64,000 bases of DNA from positions 58,465,530 to 58,529,529 of the forward strand of contig NC_090763.1 in NCBI RefSeq assembly GCF_036898095.1. The letters run 5' to 3'. Origin of the DNA: Palaemon carinicauda. Its lineage: Eukaryota; Arthropoda; Malacostraca; Decapoda; Palaemonidae. Of this stretch, positions 33,584 through 45,690 are shown one piece after another; within the stretch, counting starts at the first letter, position 1, and the number at the start of each line of letters is the position of its first letter. The translations under genes were made by a program, and so were the position numbers. The notes under the pieces were generated by a model. That model was not told the DNA's origin. It did not search any database and worked only from the letters and a program-made list of their open reading frames with translations.

Positions 33584-35018
33584 GTGATATGCGCAAAGTG
33601 TTACAGTGTTGCGTCCGAGGGTTCGTCTGTTCGTGCCTGTCGTTCACCTAGTCCGGGACCTCTTGCATGCTCCCAAGCCCAGGGGAGAAGTAATGTCGAA
33701 CGACTTATGGGTTCGAGAGGCCTTGATCAACGAACAGATGTTTTCCCTCTATGGTATCGGGTGTATCTTACCAAGATCTCCCCTACCATAAGACGAGAGA
33801 GACGTTGTTTCTCCTCGTCATCCGAAGGCTTTTCGCATAAGAAACCTGTCACAAGGTTTCGAAGCCCTTAAGCGAAAGTCAGTCCTTTCAGGACAGGTCC
33901 AGCGTCCTGGTTACAGCCATTAGGACAGCTCTGACCCTATGCAGTCATCGGATAACTGCTCGCCGCCTAACAAAAGCGTAACACAGACTCCGAGAGTCTT
34001 TTTTGTTGGCAAAGTGTTGCGGTCACAGACGTTACCCTCGTCTCTTACCACAACCATTTCCGTTGATCCTTAATGGGTTGTATGGCAAGACATGCAGAAT
34101 ATGCTTGCCTCCCTTATGGAAGACTATTCTGCCGATTAGTCCATTGAGTCTAGCCGTTTATCTCATCGATATCCTGGCTTTCAGCCAACCTAACGTTCCC
34201 TTGTGCTTACTGTTGACGTTGGCGTAGCTAAGTCACGTCAGTCAGGTTGTTTAGAACCACACTCGATGCGGTCTCGTGTGGTTCTTCAGCCGCTTTTGGA
34301 CGTTAGGCCACTTGCTGATGCTCCTGTTGACGTTCAAGACGTTCACTAACTATCGGAGTTGACTTGTTTTGACGCTGTGCGTCAACCTCCGCATTCTAGA
34401 GTTGTTTTGACTGCTCAGTCTAGGCAGTCTAAGCAGTCTCGAGTGGACGCTGTGCGTCCTCACGCACCTGTTGTGGTTGACAGTTCAGTTGTTGACAGTT
34501 CACAGACTGTCAAGCAGTTACATGACGTTGCGTTCTGGTCCGCTACTAATGCACCAGTGAGTGTGGACTCTGCTTGTAAAGCATTGCCACCACGGTAGGT
34601 CTCTCCCTTGCTTGAGACTCGGCTTTTATCGGACAAGGTTCCTGTAGATGAGGAAGTTGCTGTTCCCCCTCCTACTGATATTCCCTTGAGGACTCTGTCA
34701 GATGGAGAGGAGCCTAAAGCTGCTTAGCCCCCTATGGACTTTAATTAAATCATGATGATTTTTTTTAAGGATCTTTGTCCGGATCTTTTTGTAACTGCTG
34801 CTCCTCGTTCGCCTAAACGTCAGAGCTTACACTAGGCCTAGCTACTTCGAAGCCGTTGTTTTTAAGCTAGTGCTCCCTCGCTCTCCTAGAGAGCTTTACG
34901 TTGGCTAGGCGACTGGTTTTTCACCAGGAGGAGTTTGGGGGATACAGCCTTTGCTTTCCCTTCTTTTAAACTGGCTTATAGAGCGAGAGTCTGATATGAC
35001 ACGAGAGAAGTTCTCGGC
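33584..35018 (+). pseudogene. Decayed Gag of B1
   Basis: Stops and frameshifts throughout, but recognisable blocks remain in order: SSVRACRSPSPGPLA (33620), a basic stretch, FDAVRQPP (34365), VDSSQTVKQLHDVA (34490) and the region preceding SSLVDSPWCLA. Far more decayed than the B1 sequence downstream, suggesting the left and right parts of B1 have different ages. Confidence 0.65.
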
Positions 35019-37058
35019 TTGGGAGTTCATGCCTCTGCCCAGATAGACTTCTCAAGTCTCGTAGACTCTCCCTGGTGCCTGGCCAGGAGACGCTCCAAGT
35101 TTTTTACAGGTCAACTTCACAGCTGTTTTCGAGCCTTTGAAGTTTTGCTGTACAATTATGTCATGCATAAACAAGGCTTTCAGGGATGGAAAGCGGTACC
35201 GCCTCAGTCGCTAACCCCGTCTGTTGCCGCACCTGCTCCCGTAGACCCTAAATGGGCTTTGCTGCAAGACATGCAGTCCAAGCTTGCGTCTTTGATAGAG
35301 GACTTTAATGCGGAGAAGGTTGCTACCGAACCTTCTGGCCAACAACCTTCCAACCGGTCGGTTGTGCGCCCTGTTGACGCTGAGGTAACCTACTCGCGTC
35401 TGCCAGTTGAGGTGGTTCCTCCACCGATGCGACCCAGTGTGGGTTGCCAGCCGCACGTTGTCGTTAAGCGACGCTCGGAGGTGGTTGTTGACGTTCAGGA
35501 CGTTCAACAACCAGCAGAGGTGACTTGTTTTGACGCAGTGCGTCAACCTCAGCAACCCGGTAGGGTGTTGACTGCACAACCCAGACGGTCTAGACAGTCT
35601 CGGGTTGACGCTGTGCTTCCTCGCGCACCCATGGTTGTTGACAGTTCACAGACTGTGCAGCAGTTCCATGATGTTGCGTCCGGCTCCGTCACGCATGCAC
35701 CAGTGCGACCGGACTCAGCGAGCCAGACGTTGCCCACTCCGTTGCCGTTTCCTCATCAGTTTCGGATGAGGAACCCTCCGATGAGGACGTTGCTGAACAA
35801 CAAGACGATCAGCCCCCAGAATAGATCAAGCCCTGCTATCCATCCAGAAGATGCTGAAGAAGGAACGCTGCTCAGTCAGGCTGTGGATGAGTCTGGTAGG
35901 GACGCTGTCATCCGTGGAACAATTTGTGTCACTAGGAAGACTACACCTCCGTCCTCTTCATACCATCTAGCTTTTCACTGGAAAAAGGACAAGACGCTAG
36001 AAGCGGTCTCGATCCCGGTTTCCGAAAAGATAAAGTCTTGTCTGACTTGGTGGAAGGACAATATCAACCTAAGAGAGGGTCTTCCCCTGGCTGTTCAGAC
36101 TCCCAACCACGTTCTCTTCTCGGACGCATCGGACGTGGGCTGGGGCGCGACACTAGACGGTCGGGAATGCTCAGGACTGTGGAACTCGAGTCAGAGGAGC
36201 ATGCATATCAACTGCAAGGAGCTGTTGGCAGTACATCTGGTCTTGAAAAGCTTCAAGTCTCTCCTTCAAGGCAAAGTGGTGGAAGTTAACTCGGACAACA
36301 CCACGGCCTTGGCGTACTTCTCCAAACAAGGAGGTACCCACTCACTGACGTTGTACGAGATCGCAAGGGACCTGCTCATCTGGTCAAAAGGTCAAGACAT
36401 CTCCCTAGTAACGAGGTTCATCCAAGGCGACTTGAACGTCATAGCAGATTGTCTCAGTCGGAAAGGGCAAGTAATTCCAACCGAATGGACCCTCCACAAG
36501 GATGTGTGCAAGAGACTTTGGGCCACTTGGGGTAAACCATCCATAGATCTCTTTGCAACCTCGCTGACCAAGAGGCTTCCAATCTATTGCTCTCCAGTCC
36601 CGGACCCAGCAGCAATACATATAGATGCTTTCCTCCTAGATTGGTCACATCTGGATCTCTACGCATTCCCACCGTTCAAGATTGTCAACAAGGTACTGCA
36701 GAAGTTCGCCTCTCACGAAGGGACAAGGTTGACGTTAGTTGCTTCCCTCTGGCCCGCGAGAGAATGGTTCACCGAGATACTTCGATGGTTAGTAGACGTT
36801 CCCAGTAGTCTTCCTCTAAGGGTAGACCTTCTACGTCAGCCACACGTAAAGAAGGTACTCCAAAGCCTCCACGCTCTTCGTCTGACTGCCTTCAGACTAT
36901 CGAAAGACTCTCGAGAGCTAGAGGCTTTTCGAAGGAAGCAGCCAGTGCGATTGCTAGAGCAAGGAGAGCGTCTTCCATTAGAGTCTACCAATCGAAGTGG
37001 GAAGTCTTCCGAGACTGGTGCAAGTCAGTTTCTGTATCCTCGACCAGTACCTCTGTAG
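35019..37058 (+). pseudogene. Fused Gag / RNase H / MT-like open frame of B1
   Basis: One open frame of 679 codons with a scrambled origin. Residues 1-50 derive from the C-terminal Gag domain (SAQIDFSSLVDSPWCLA). Residues 60-255 derive from middle Gag (KWALLQDMQSKL, FDAVRQPQQP), which in B2 lies upstream. Then about 1 kb of Pol is missing, including all RT catalytic motifs, and the frame resumes just before RNase H (LFSDASDVGWG, VNSDNTTALAYF) and runs through DCLSR, IDLFATS and YAFPPF to the usual Pol end RPVPL. It has no YLDD. That the join is in frame may be chance; I do not claim it is expressed. Confidence 0.75.
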
Positions 37059-37957
37059 CTCAGATAGCTGTTTTTATCTTATACCTGAGAAAAGGACGAT
37101 CCCTTTCAGCTCCCACTATCAAGGGCTACAGAAGCATGTTGGCTTCGGTCTTCCGGCATAGAGGCTTAGATCTTTCCAAACATAAAGATCAGCAAGACCT
37201 CCTTAAGTCTTTTGAGACCACCAAGGAGCGTCGTTTGGCTACCCCTGGATGGAATTTAGACGTGGTACTAAGATTCTTCATGTCAGACAGGTTGGAGCCG
37301 TTACAATCAGCCTCCCTGAAAGATCTCACTCTTAAGACTCTTTTCCTGGTATGCTTAGCCTCGGCTAAAAGAGTCAGTGAGATTCATGCCTTCAGCAAGA
37401 ACATCGGATTTTCGTCAGAAAAAGCCACTTGTTCGCTGCAACTTGGTTTTCTAGCCAAAAATGAGCTGCCTTCTCGGCCTTGGCCTAAATCTTTCGATAT
37501 CCCCAGCTTATCGGAGATCGTAGGCAATGAACTAGAAAGAGTCTTATGCCCTGTTAGAGCTCTTAAGTTCTATTTAAAGCGTACTAAACCTTTACGAGGC
37601 CAATCTGAAGCTTTATGGTGTTCAGTTAAGAAACCATCCTTGCCTATGTCAAAGAATGCTTGGTCAGACGTTTTCAGATTGTTAATAGGAGAAGCTCATT
37701 CACATCTGAGTGAGGAAGACCGAACTTTGCTTAAGGTGAAGACGCACGAAGTTAGAGCTGTAACAACTTCCGTGGCCTTTAAGCAAAATATATCTCTGCA
37801 AAGTATAATGGACGCAACCTGTTGGAGAAGCTAGTCAGTGTTCGCGTCATTTTACTTGAAAGATGTCCAGTCTCTTTACAAGAACTGCTACACACTGGGA
37901 CCATTCGTAGCAGCGAGTGCAGTAGTGGGTGAGGGCTCAACCACTACAATTCCCTAA
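36785..37957 (+). pseudogene. DIRS tyrosine recombinase (YR) of B1, two stops
   Basis: Same 390-codon layout as B2. Stops: tag at 36806-36808, shortly after the start, and tag at 37832-37834, where B2 has aag; the latter lies just before the catalytic Tyr, so any product would lack the nucleophile. The catalytic Arg (SAKRVSEI) and HEVR are present. Confidence 0.85.
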
Positions 37958-38344
37958 TTCCTTATCCTTTTAATCTGTCTCTTGAAATGTTGTTTTTTTA
38001 TGGGTTGTCCGGAAGGCTAAGAAGCCTTTCGCATCCTGGTTGATTTGGCGGGTGGTCAAAGTCATTTCTTGAGAGCGCCTAGATTAGGGGTTTGATGAGG
38101 TCCTGTTGTATGGGTTGCAACCCTTGATACTTCAGCTCCTAGGGGTCGATCAGCATCCTAAGAGGATCGCGAGGCTCCGTAAGGAAGACGTACTTAAAAG
38201 GCAGAGTAATTGTTCAAGTCGACTTCCTTACCAGGTACCTATTTATTTTGTTTTTGTTATTTTGATAACTTCTAAAATGAAATAAAAAACTCTTAGCTCA
38301 TAAAATGTAAACATATATTACTGGTCTCTACCCACCATCCTGGG

Positions 38345-38435
38345 TGTGAATCAGCTATATATTCACCGGCTAAGTTAAATATTTAAAAATGATATTTTGA
38401 TTATAAAATAAATTTTTGAATATACTTACCCGGTG
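38345..38435 (+). repeat. ICR of B1
   Basis: Reverse complement joins the right terminus (ataatcaaaatatcattttt) to the left terminus (aaatatttaacttagccgg). The B1-specific taaatatttaa, against tcaatatttaa in B2, matches the B1 left end at 25680, confirming which ends belong together. Confidence 0.85.
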
Positions 38436-38489
38436 AATATAAATTAAATGACCCTCCCTTCCTCCCCAATAGAGACGCAGTGGGACGAG

Positions 38490-38640
38490 GAGAAAATTGA
38501 GTCTTTGTTTACATAAGAGCTGGGTATCTGGTCGACAGATGGCGCTGTTGGGCACACCCGCAACGTGTGTAGCGATCGCTGGCGAGTTTTTCCGTAGATT
38601 TTGTCTGTCGAGCAACAGAGTTGCAGCTATATATTCACCG
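38490..38640 (+). repeat. Right inverted terminal repeat of B1
   Basis: Complement of 25690-25865. The right terminus continues to a T run near 38682-38692. Confidence 0.85.
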
Positions 38641-38692
38641 GGTAAGTATATTCAAAAATTTATTTTATAATCAAAATATAATTTTTTTTTCT

Positions 38693-41561
38693 TTTTTTCA
38701 TGGTCAGGTGGTGAATGGCCTTGCGAGGACACAGACCATATTCATAATTCTTAATTGGTCTTTCCTTGTTTTATATAGATTATAAGAATCGCCATAGACA
38801 ATTTTAAAGTTATTATCAAATTAAAGATGGCTGTGGATAAAGAAAGTTACATATTCCATTTATTAGGTTTGCTATTTCATGCAGTTCATATATTTTACCT
38901 TTTATTGAGGCACAGATAAATATCAATAATACATTCCAGGTTTAACTACTGAAATGAATTTTGGAGGAGGATTATGGTATTTGACCTGAGAAAATGTTTC
39001 ATATATAGTTAGATATTTTCTCGTTTTTGAGAGCTTTATATTCACTCGAAGATTTTGTACATAAAGTGTTTTACTAGAAATTTAAATAAGCTGCAAAAGT
39101 TTTTGATTTTATATTGAATGGTTATATAAATGACACTAATTCATCACTTAACTCTCGAGACCAGAAGGACACACTTTGTTTATGTGTGTGAGAGGTGAGG
39201 TTTATTCAAGTTTCTAATTGCAACTGTTTGAATGGATGGTAATCAGTTTACTATAGTACCATTTTAGAGTAAGGGTTCGTCCACATGACTAAGCAATGCC
39301 CAAGTGGTAAACATCGTACAAGAACATGATAGTGAGTGGTTACGAACACCTGTGATGCAGAAGCATGGAAACTACGGGCAAACAAATTTGCTACTGTGTT
39401 CAAGTGTTCATAGTTCATGTAAGGAACTCGATGGATTAAAGAATGTAATCTAACCATGATTCTACAAGTTTTAAGCTTAACCCAGAAGATTTGATTGTTA
39501 CTGTAGTTTTATTTGGAAATGTCCCGCATATATGTCTTCTGGAATGTTGTAAATTATTAGAATTCTTTAAGAGTGTCAGATTGGGTTGGGTCCGTTCTCT
39601 TGTATTTTATATAAAATTTTAGTTGTAGCTATGCTGCTTCATGAAATATTACTTGTAGCCACCCATCATTGTCTGTTAATGACATTTGCCCAATGAGCGG
39701 TACCTGGTGGCGCTGATGGACACACTAATGTTAATGGTTGGCTACAGATTTGTTCCTTTTTTCTGTTATGATTATGATTAAATTCGTGCTTGATTAATGT
39801 TTTAGACATTTAGAGAAATCAAAGGTATCCAGGCAACCTTTTTATAAGGGATTAATTATGGAAATTCATACTACCTGGTCAGTTGAAGTATAGACAAAGT
39901 AATGACGAGAAATCCTTGTCATATTGCCTCTAAGTAGAACTCTGATGACAGTCACTTAACATAGTTTATTCTTTAGGTTCAGTAAATATACCAGATGTAT
40001 CTAATAATTGATTTTAAGGTTGGGTCAGTATACGATATGTATATGATGATTGAATCTGTTCCATCTTGATGTACAACTAATCAACTTTTAATTCATAGTG
40101 CAACTGTAATGGTTTCTTCCTGCTTTATCTAAGTGCTGAATGGCCTCTCTGGTACCAGCACTGGGCTGCATGCCCAAATTCCGTAAATTCTAATAAATGT
40201 CTTCATGATATTACTCTTGTTATTTAATTAATTTTGTCACATAATGGTATCTGGATGAAAATGGCTTAGCACAATTTAACTTGACAATCTTCCTTGAGCC
40301 TTTCTATAAGTGAATTTTATTTTAGTATGATTAGCACCAATTACCATAATACTATACCTGGAATTATATTTGTATTCTTGATTTAATTCTGAGTACAGGG
40401 TAGCATCAGTAATCATAGCAGTACAGATACCTGAGAAATTGCAATTGGTCAGTCATATCCTTACAGAAAAGTGTAAATTATTTTGGAGTTGGCAGCAGTT
40501 GTCTATTGTTGGATAGGTTTCTTGGCTGCTTAGTTTGTATTTGCTTTCTTTCATTGCTAAGGAGGCAATGCTAATGAATCTTCTGCCTGTTATTAGGGTA
40601 GTTAGTTTGCATAAATTTCTATTGGTACCATGACTTGTTTTTTGGGGGAAAAGGTTTTGGTTTGGATGAATGAGGTTTGGGATCTAGGAATTGGATAATT
40701 GTATTGGGATCTGGCTCTTGGATTTTTTTCTCTTCATCCTTTGTAAATGTTTCTTGATATATACTTGAAAGAAAACTGAGTTCATCCTTGTTTTTTTTGT
40801 TTTAAGAAAATTTGATTTTATAACTGCTCTGGCTGAGGTTTTCAGTTGCTAGTTGACCTTTTATGTTTTAGTTGGTTTCATCTGCATTTTACCACTGCTG
40901 TTTAATTGCGTTTTTATGCTGTCATACTTAGTTCTGTTCTGTGGAACATGGAAGCAAGTCTATAAGTCTTAGGGAAGTTAGAATTGACATTAAACTGTTG
41001 CAATTACAATAAGCTGCGGGGACATTGTTAATACTAGTTACAAAAAGCTCAGCAATGAATAAGAGAGGACTTCCCTGAATAATTCCACGTGCATCTGGAT
41101 GAATAGAAAAAACACTGGTTATCGTATCATATTTTGACATTGCATTGGAGGCCTAAAAGTAACGTGATTCAGAATTATCCTAATTAATATCTTTCCCACT
41201 TTCAAGAGATGTAGGTTAAGACATGCATATCAAGTTGGGTTTATGAGAAAACAAGATGAGAAGATTAAAAACTGAATGTTAGTGGTCTTGTGTTATGTAC
41301 AGGTGATTATTAATACCTAAATAGTTCAGGTTAAAGTGTTTTGGATCTTTCCCAAGAGCTGGAATGATTTGTAGTTAAGCAATAGTATTTTTTTAAAGAT
41401 ATTGAAGGAAACAAAACCGAATAGGATGTAAAGATATCACTCTTTTGGATTTTGGTTCGTCGTATCCAAGTTTTGTATTTATTATTCCTTACCTGTACTT
41501 GCTACGGTCTATTAGCATACTGTATATTGATGAATGTAGATTTTTCCAGCCTTTCAGCCAA
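38693..41561. other. AT-rich sequence, nothing recognised
   Basis: Nearly 2.9 kb without a supportable coding exon or repeat. A gtggcgctgatgg motif occurs near 39708. Short open frames here have no recognisable content. Confidence 0.5.
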
Positions 41562-41773
41562 TGTATATATAATGTTATTTTATGTATTAGATGCTCCACA
41601 TTTTTCATTTTTAGGAGAAACACAAATGCCCGGTCAGACCTTAAGTTTGTTTGACGTAGGTCGCTTGCCCCAACCTGGCCACTTCCTTTCTGTCCGCACA
41701 CCTTTACATAACCAGGATGTTCAGAATAAAAAACAAGTCAGTTCTTAACTGCTTTTCATTACGTGCCCTCACA
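41562..41773 (+). repeat. 5' LTR of the Gypsy remnant
   Basis: Starts tgtatatataatgttatttt and ends cgtgccctcaca. Just after it, ctggtgacctcccgta is a plausible primer-binding site because it begins one base before TGG, as a tRNA 3' CCA complement would. I cannot name the tRNA. Confidence 0.75.
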
Positions 41774-42085
41774 ACTGGTGACCTCCCGTATTGGGCAGTG
41801 ACTTTGAAGTTTTGGCTATGCCATTAACGGACTCACTATAGCTGCCTTACCTTCAGAAAACCTTTAACGGAACCATACGACTCCTCAGTTAGGTTTTCTG
41901 AAAGTTCCTCTCCCAGGTCGACATCAAATAATGCCACTAACGGACTCAATACAGTGTAAAACTCTTGTATTCTGGCGTTTTCCCGAGTGGTTTGGCCCTG
42001 CCATTTACGTATCTACGACCACACAGGAACCAGACACCATTGACGGACTAACTACAGCTCACACGTTTTGGTGTGAGATTGCACA

Positions 42086-42843
42086 ATGAGCACTGAGATA
42101 CAGAGTTCAACCGATCCTGCACCTGACACTACGTCCGCGACACAAACGCTACCTGACGCCGCCACCAGGAAACAAACTTCGCCCAGCCAAAGCGTAAAGC
42201 TGCCGCCTTTCTCACAGAACACAGCATCATGGTTCCTTTGGGCAAATGTGCTCTTTAGGGTGGAATGAATGACGGATGGGGGAACCAAGTCGACATCGTC
42301 CTGTTATCTTGACCCGAGGACGCGTTTGACCGGATCTCCTCCTGGCTGGACACAGTCAGGTCGGGTGGACTATAACGGCCTGCGAAAGAATCGCTACATA
42401 CTCTCTCTCCATTCCCCTTGAGGTTCCAGCTAGTCTTGGACCTGATCAACCAACCTCTGGGGGACAATTGCTTGTGAACGCCCGGGACAAACTTGTGGGC
42501 CTCTTGATGCTCCCGCAAGTCAACGCAGATGGGCGACGGAAAGAGATCAGCTTGTCCCAACAGCTCTTCTGGTATGCCTACCTTAGGACGTCAGGGCCCT
42601 GTTCTCCGATGTGGACGCACTTCCAATTGATGACCTGGTGCTCAAGGATAAGAAGCTTCTCGAGGCCCTTCGGGCCTCTAGGCACGCCACATCGCTGACA
42701 TTTGTCCACATGATCGAAGGAGAGAACGACGAAGCAGATTGGTTGGATGGTATAGACTTGCAAGAGATTAACGCTGTGCATCGAAGAAGACCACTGCCCC
42801 GGCAGATGAAGAGAACTATCCCGTCTGGGTGTTATTTTCGCTA
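42086..42843 (+). pseudogene. Gypsy Gag remnant
   Basis: Begins MSTEIQSST and has KLPPFSQNTASWFLWANVLFRV, typical of the start of Gypsy Gag in arthropods (proline-phenylalanine followed by a Trp-rich stretch). It is then frameshifted several times; pieces such as LVNARDKLVGLLM and DDLVLKDKKLLEALRASRHA follow in other frames. No zinc knuckle seen. Confidence 0.6.
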
Positions 42844-42955
42844 GACCTTTGGGAAAGAAGCTATGAAGTGCAGGCCTCGTGGAAGTTCCCAAAAAACTAA
42901 GACAGCGGCCACCCACAGCATCGACCGTGGTTGCTAACACCACAGGACCCAATAG

Positions 42956-43354
42956 GTGGGGTTCTACCTCCGCGACGCCGTGTCAAGACGGATGATAATG
43001 GTCGACATAGGCGCCCTGCAATCAACATTCCCGCCGCCGAAGGAGGACCTAGAAGCCCCCACCGATGTCACCACTCAGTTGGTGGCTGCCAATGGCAACC
43101 CCATCCGCTGCTACAGGACCAGGACATTGGATATCTCCATCATGGGACGCTTCTATACCTGGCCCTTCATCATTGCTGACGTCAGTCATCCCCTGCTGGG
43201 AGCAGATTTCCTGGCCCACCAAGGACTGCTGGTGGACGTCTCCCGGAAGCGCTTCCTTGACCCGGGAACATGCTGTTCACGACCTCTCATCGCCGGCCTG
43301 GGCATACCCACCGTGTGGACCCTTACCATTCACCGTTACGCCGACCTCCTGTAA
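42956..43354 (+). pseudogene. Gypsy aspartic protease remnant
   Basis: Contains RRMIMVDIGALQSTFPP, the active-site region of a retroviral-type aspartic protease, and LLGADFLAHQGLLVD, the flap-end motif of the family. The catalytic triplet reads Asp-Ile-Gly where the family has Asp-Thr/Ser-Gly, so it is probably inactive. Confidence 0.7.
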
Positions 43355-43499
43355 GAGTGCCCCGATGTTTTCAAGCCGGAACTCTGCCAATAGGCTGGTT
43401 TGCCAGTCAAACACACCATATAATACCACATTACATCTACGGGTCCCCCCACGCATGCCGAGTTTTGCGGACTGCCACCCCAGAAGCTACGTGATGCCA

Positions 43500-44507
43500 A
43501 GAATGCATCCGGTCGACATGGAGTGGATGGGGATGTGCAAGAAAGTGGCAAGCCCGTGGGCCTCCCCCCTCCACATGGTAAAGAAACCCGACAGTACCTG
43601 GAGACCTTGTGGGGACTATCGCTACCTCAGTCTAATTACAACGCCCGATTACTACCCCCTGCCAAACATGCAGGACCTCACCGGTGCCCTGCACGGGGCA
43701 AAGATATTCTTGAAGATGGACCTTCTGGAGTCTTACTTCGAGGTCCCCGTCCACCTGGATGACATCCTGAAGACGGCCATCATCAAGACCTTCAGGATTT
43801 ACACATTCCCTTTCTCCACCTGGACCTCAGAAATGCGGGGGCCACCTTCCAAGCCTGATGAACATCATGCTTGACGATCTACAGTTCTGCTACTGCTACA
43901 TGGACGACATCCTGATATTCCCCAAATCTTGGGAGGAGCACAAGGGCCACATCTGGGGGGTCCTGAAATGCCTGCAAGAGAACGGGTTGATCGACCCCTT
44001 TGACAAATGCATGCTCAGCGCAGAGAGGGTGGATTTCCTGGGACACAAGGTCGCTTCGACAGGAGTACGCCCGATGACCTCCAAGGTGGAAGCATTGAGG
44101 ACCTTCCCCATGCCTACGATGATCAAGGACCAGCAGGAATTCATTGGCATGGTCAACTATTATCAGCGTTTTATTCCAGACATCGCTCGCATCATGTCTC
44201 CGTTGAACGACGTCCTGAAGGGGAATGCAAAGAAGTTGAGATGGGAAACTCCACAGCAGCAGCCGTTCAATCAGACGAAGGCCGCCCTCACCGATGCCGC
44301 CAAGCTAGTCTACCTTGACCCAGAGGCCCCCCTCAGACTCACCACCGACGCCAGCAGTGTTAGCTGCGGGGCAGTGCTGGAACAGATTGAGAACTAATCG
44401 CCCCAGCCGCTGGCGTTTTTCAGCCACAATCTCAAGCCATCTGAAACGGGTTACAGTATGTTCGACCGGTAATTATTGGCCATCTACCAGGCCGTTTGGC
44501 ATTTCCA
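43500..44507 (+). pseudogene. Gypsy RT and truncated RNase H
   Basis: Early RT motifs in one frame (SPWASPLHMVKK, WRPCGDYRYLS, FLKMDLLESYFEVPVH). A frame change near 43860 leads into YCYMDDILIF (catalytic), VDFLGHKVAS, GMVNYYQRFIP and RNase H LTTDASSVSCGAVLEQ, ending with taa 44395-44397. Beyond it, AFFSHNLKPSE and AVWHFQ continue RNase H until the 3' LTR begins. The FGL motif between the two parts is damaged. Confidence 0.85.
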
Positions 44508-44718
44508 GTATATATGATGTTATTCAATGTATTTCATACCCCACATTTTTCATGTAAAGTTTTATGAGAAACGCAAATACCCGTTCAGGCTTTGTGCGAT
44601 GGAGGTCGCTTGCCCCAACCCGGGTACTTCCTTTCCGTCCACACACTTGTATATAACCTGAATGTCCCGAATAATAAACAAGTCAGTTCTCAGCTGCTTC
44701 TCATTACGTGCCCTCACA
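44508..44718 (+). repeat. 3' LTR of the Gypsy remnant
   Basis: Matches 41562-41773 with many differences; ends cgtgccctcaca. The usual polypurine tract is absent immediately upstream because RNase H coding sequence abuts the LTR. Confidence 0.75.
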
Positions 44719-45690
44719 AGGATAAATTATGAGGAAGAATTGAAATCAGATGAATGGGTTAAGAAAAAAGTGAAAATATCAGGACAAACTCCATTTTGTA
44801 AGGGGTGCTCTTTAGAAAGGGGTTAAAAGGAAGGAAAGAACAGATACAAGAGCCATCTGACTTTCCTTCCTGTCTCCTCCACTGATATCTTTCAGGTTAA
44901 GAAGTTGGTCATTTTTGCTGAACAGTACAGTCACAAGATGGTTAATCTGAAAGTCCTATTCATTTTAGCTCCACAGATAGACTTGGCTGTTTCCTATGAA
45001 TTCTCTTTGCCATGGTTCTTACAGGATGAAAATCATGTTCTGGATGGTTAGTTAACCAAGATGAGTCACATCCATGGTGGAAAAGCTCAAGTGATTGGTA
45101 CCCTCATATTAAAAAAAAAAATACAAAGTTCCAGATTGGTGAGACCCTCTGAAGTGAACTTCTATAGGGAGAGTAAGGTATAATGGAATGTTTAGTGGCA
45201 TTAGTTCTCCTCAATAAGCGATTACTTTTTTGTTCTTTGCAGTGTTCCTGCAACCCTTAGCTGTACTTGCTATTATGCGTTCTACTTTACCTCCGTTCCA
45301 GATTTCTTCCCTCGCCCTTGTTATTCAACCTCTCAAGTTGTATTTCATGTTGTGATAGGAAGATTTTCTCCCAGTAGCATCATGGTGATGGATGGCCTTG
45401 TGACCCAAGCCAAATGTTTTTGTAGATTGCATGGCTTCCAGCCAGACATGGGTTCTTGAATTCTTGCAGCCTGTAAAGCTGAGTGTTTATAATTATGCAA
45501 GTATTGAGTATCATAATTTATGAGGAACTTTTAAAAATCATTTTACCATCACCCTGGAAAGCATCTCAAGCAGTACATTGTAGTCTGCAGCATTCCTTCA
45601 GCCTCTAGCTGCGCTTGCATTCATCCTTCTACTTTCATTCCATTCCTACTTCCTTTCCATTCCTACTTCCTTTCCTCCTTTTTGCTGTCC
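44719..45690. other. AT-rich sequence, nothing recognised
   Basis: Right flank of the Gypsy remnant, with no supportable gene or repeat. Confidence 0.5.

Larger units (their letters stand above)
25676..38692 (+). mobile_element. DIRS family B element B1, split by B2
   Basis: The outer element consists of 25676-26916 plus 33430-38692. Its left repeat (25690-25865) carries aaaatctacgg and tcttatgtaaac, and the right repeat at about 38495-38635 carries the exact complements ccgtagatttt and gtttacataaga, so these two ends belong together. The interior is scrambled and truncated: only a Gag start (MADPS at 26047), decayed Gag, a reordered Gag joined to RNase H, and YR. It has no RT core, so it is not autonomous. 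Confidence 0.85.
41562..44718 (+). mobile_element. Ty3/Gypsy LTR retrotransposon remnant, integrase deleted
   Basis: Two LTRs of about 210 bp (41562-41773 and 44508-44718) enclose about 2.7 kb with Gag, protease, RT and the first half of RNase H. RNase H runs directly into the 3' LTR, so the rest of RNase H, the integrase and the polypurine tract are missing. The LTRs differ at many positions (roughly one base in five by eye), so it is old. Confidence 0.85.

Noticed and set aside
39251..41140. Possible host exons in the AT-rich region
   Set aside because: Frames are short, lack recognisable domains and have no consistent splice signals.
41562..44718. Intact retrovirus-like element with an env gene
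   Set aside because: No integrase or envelope sequence is present between the LTRs.
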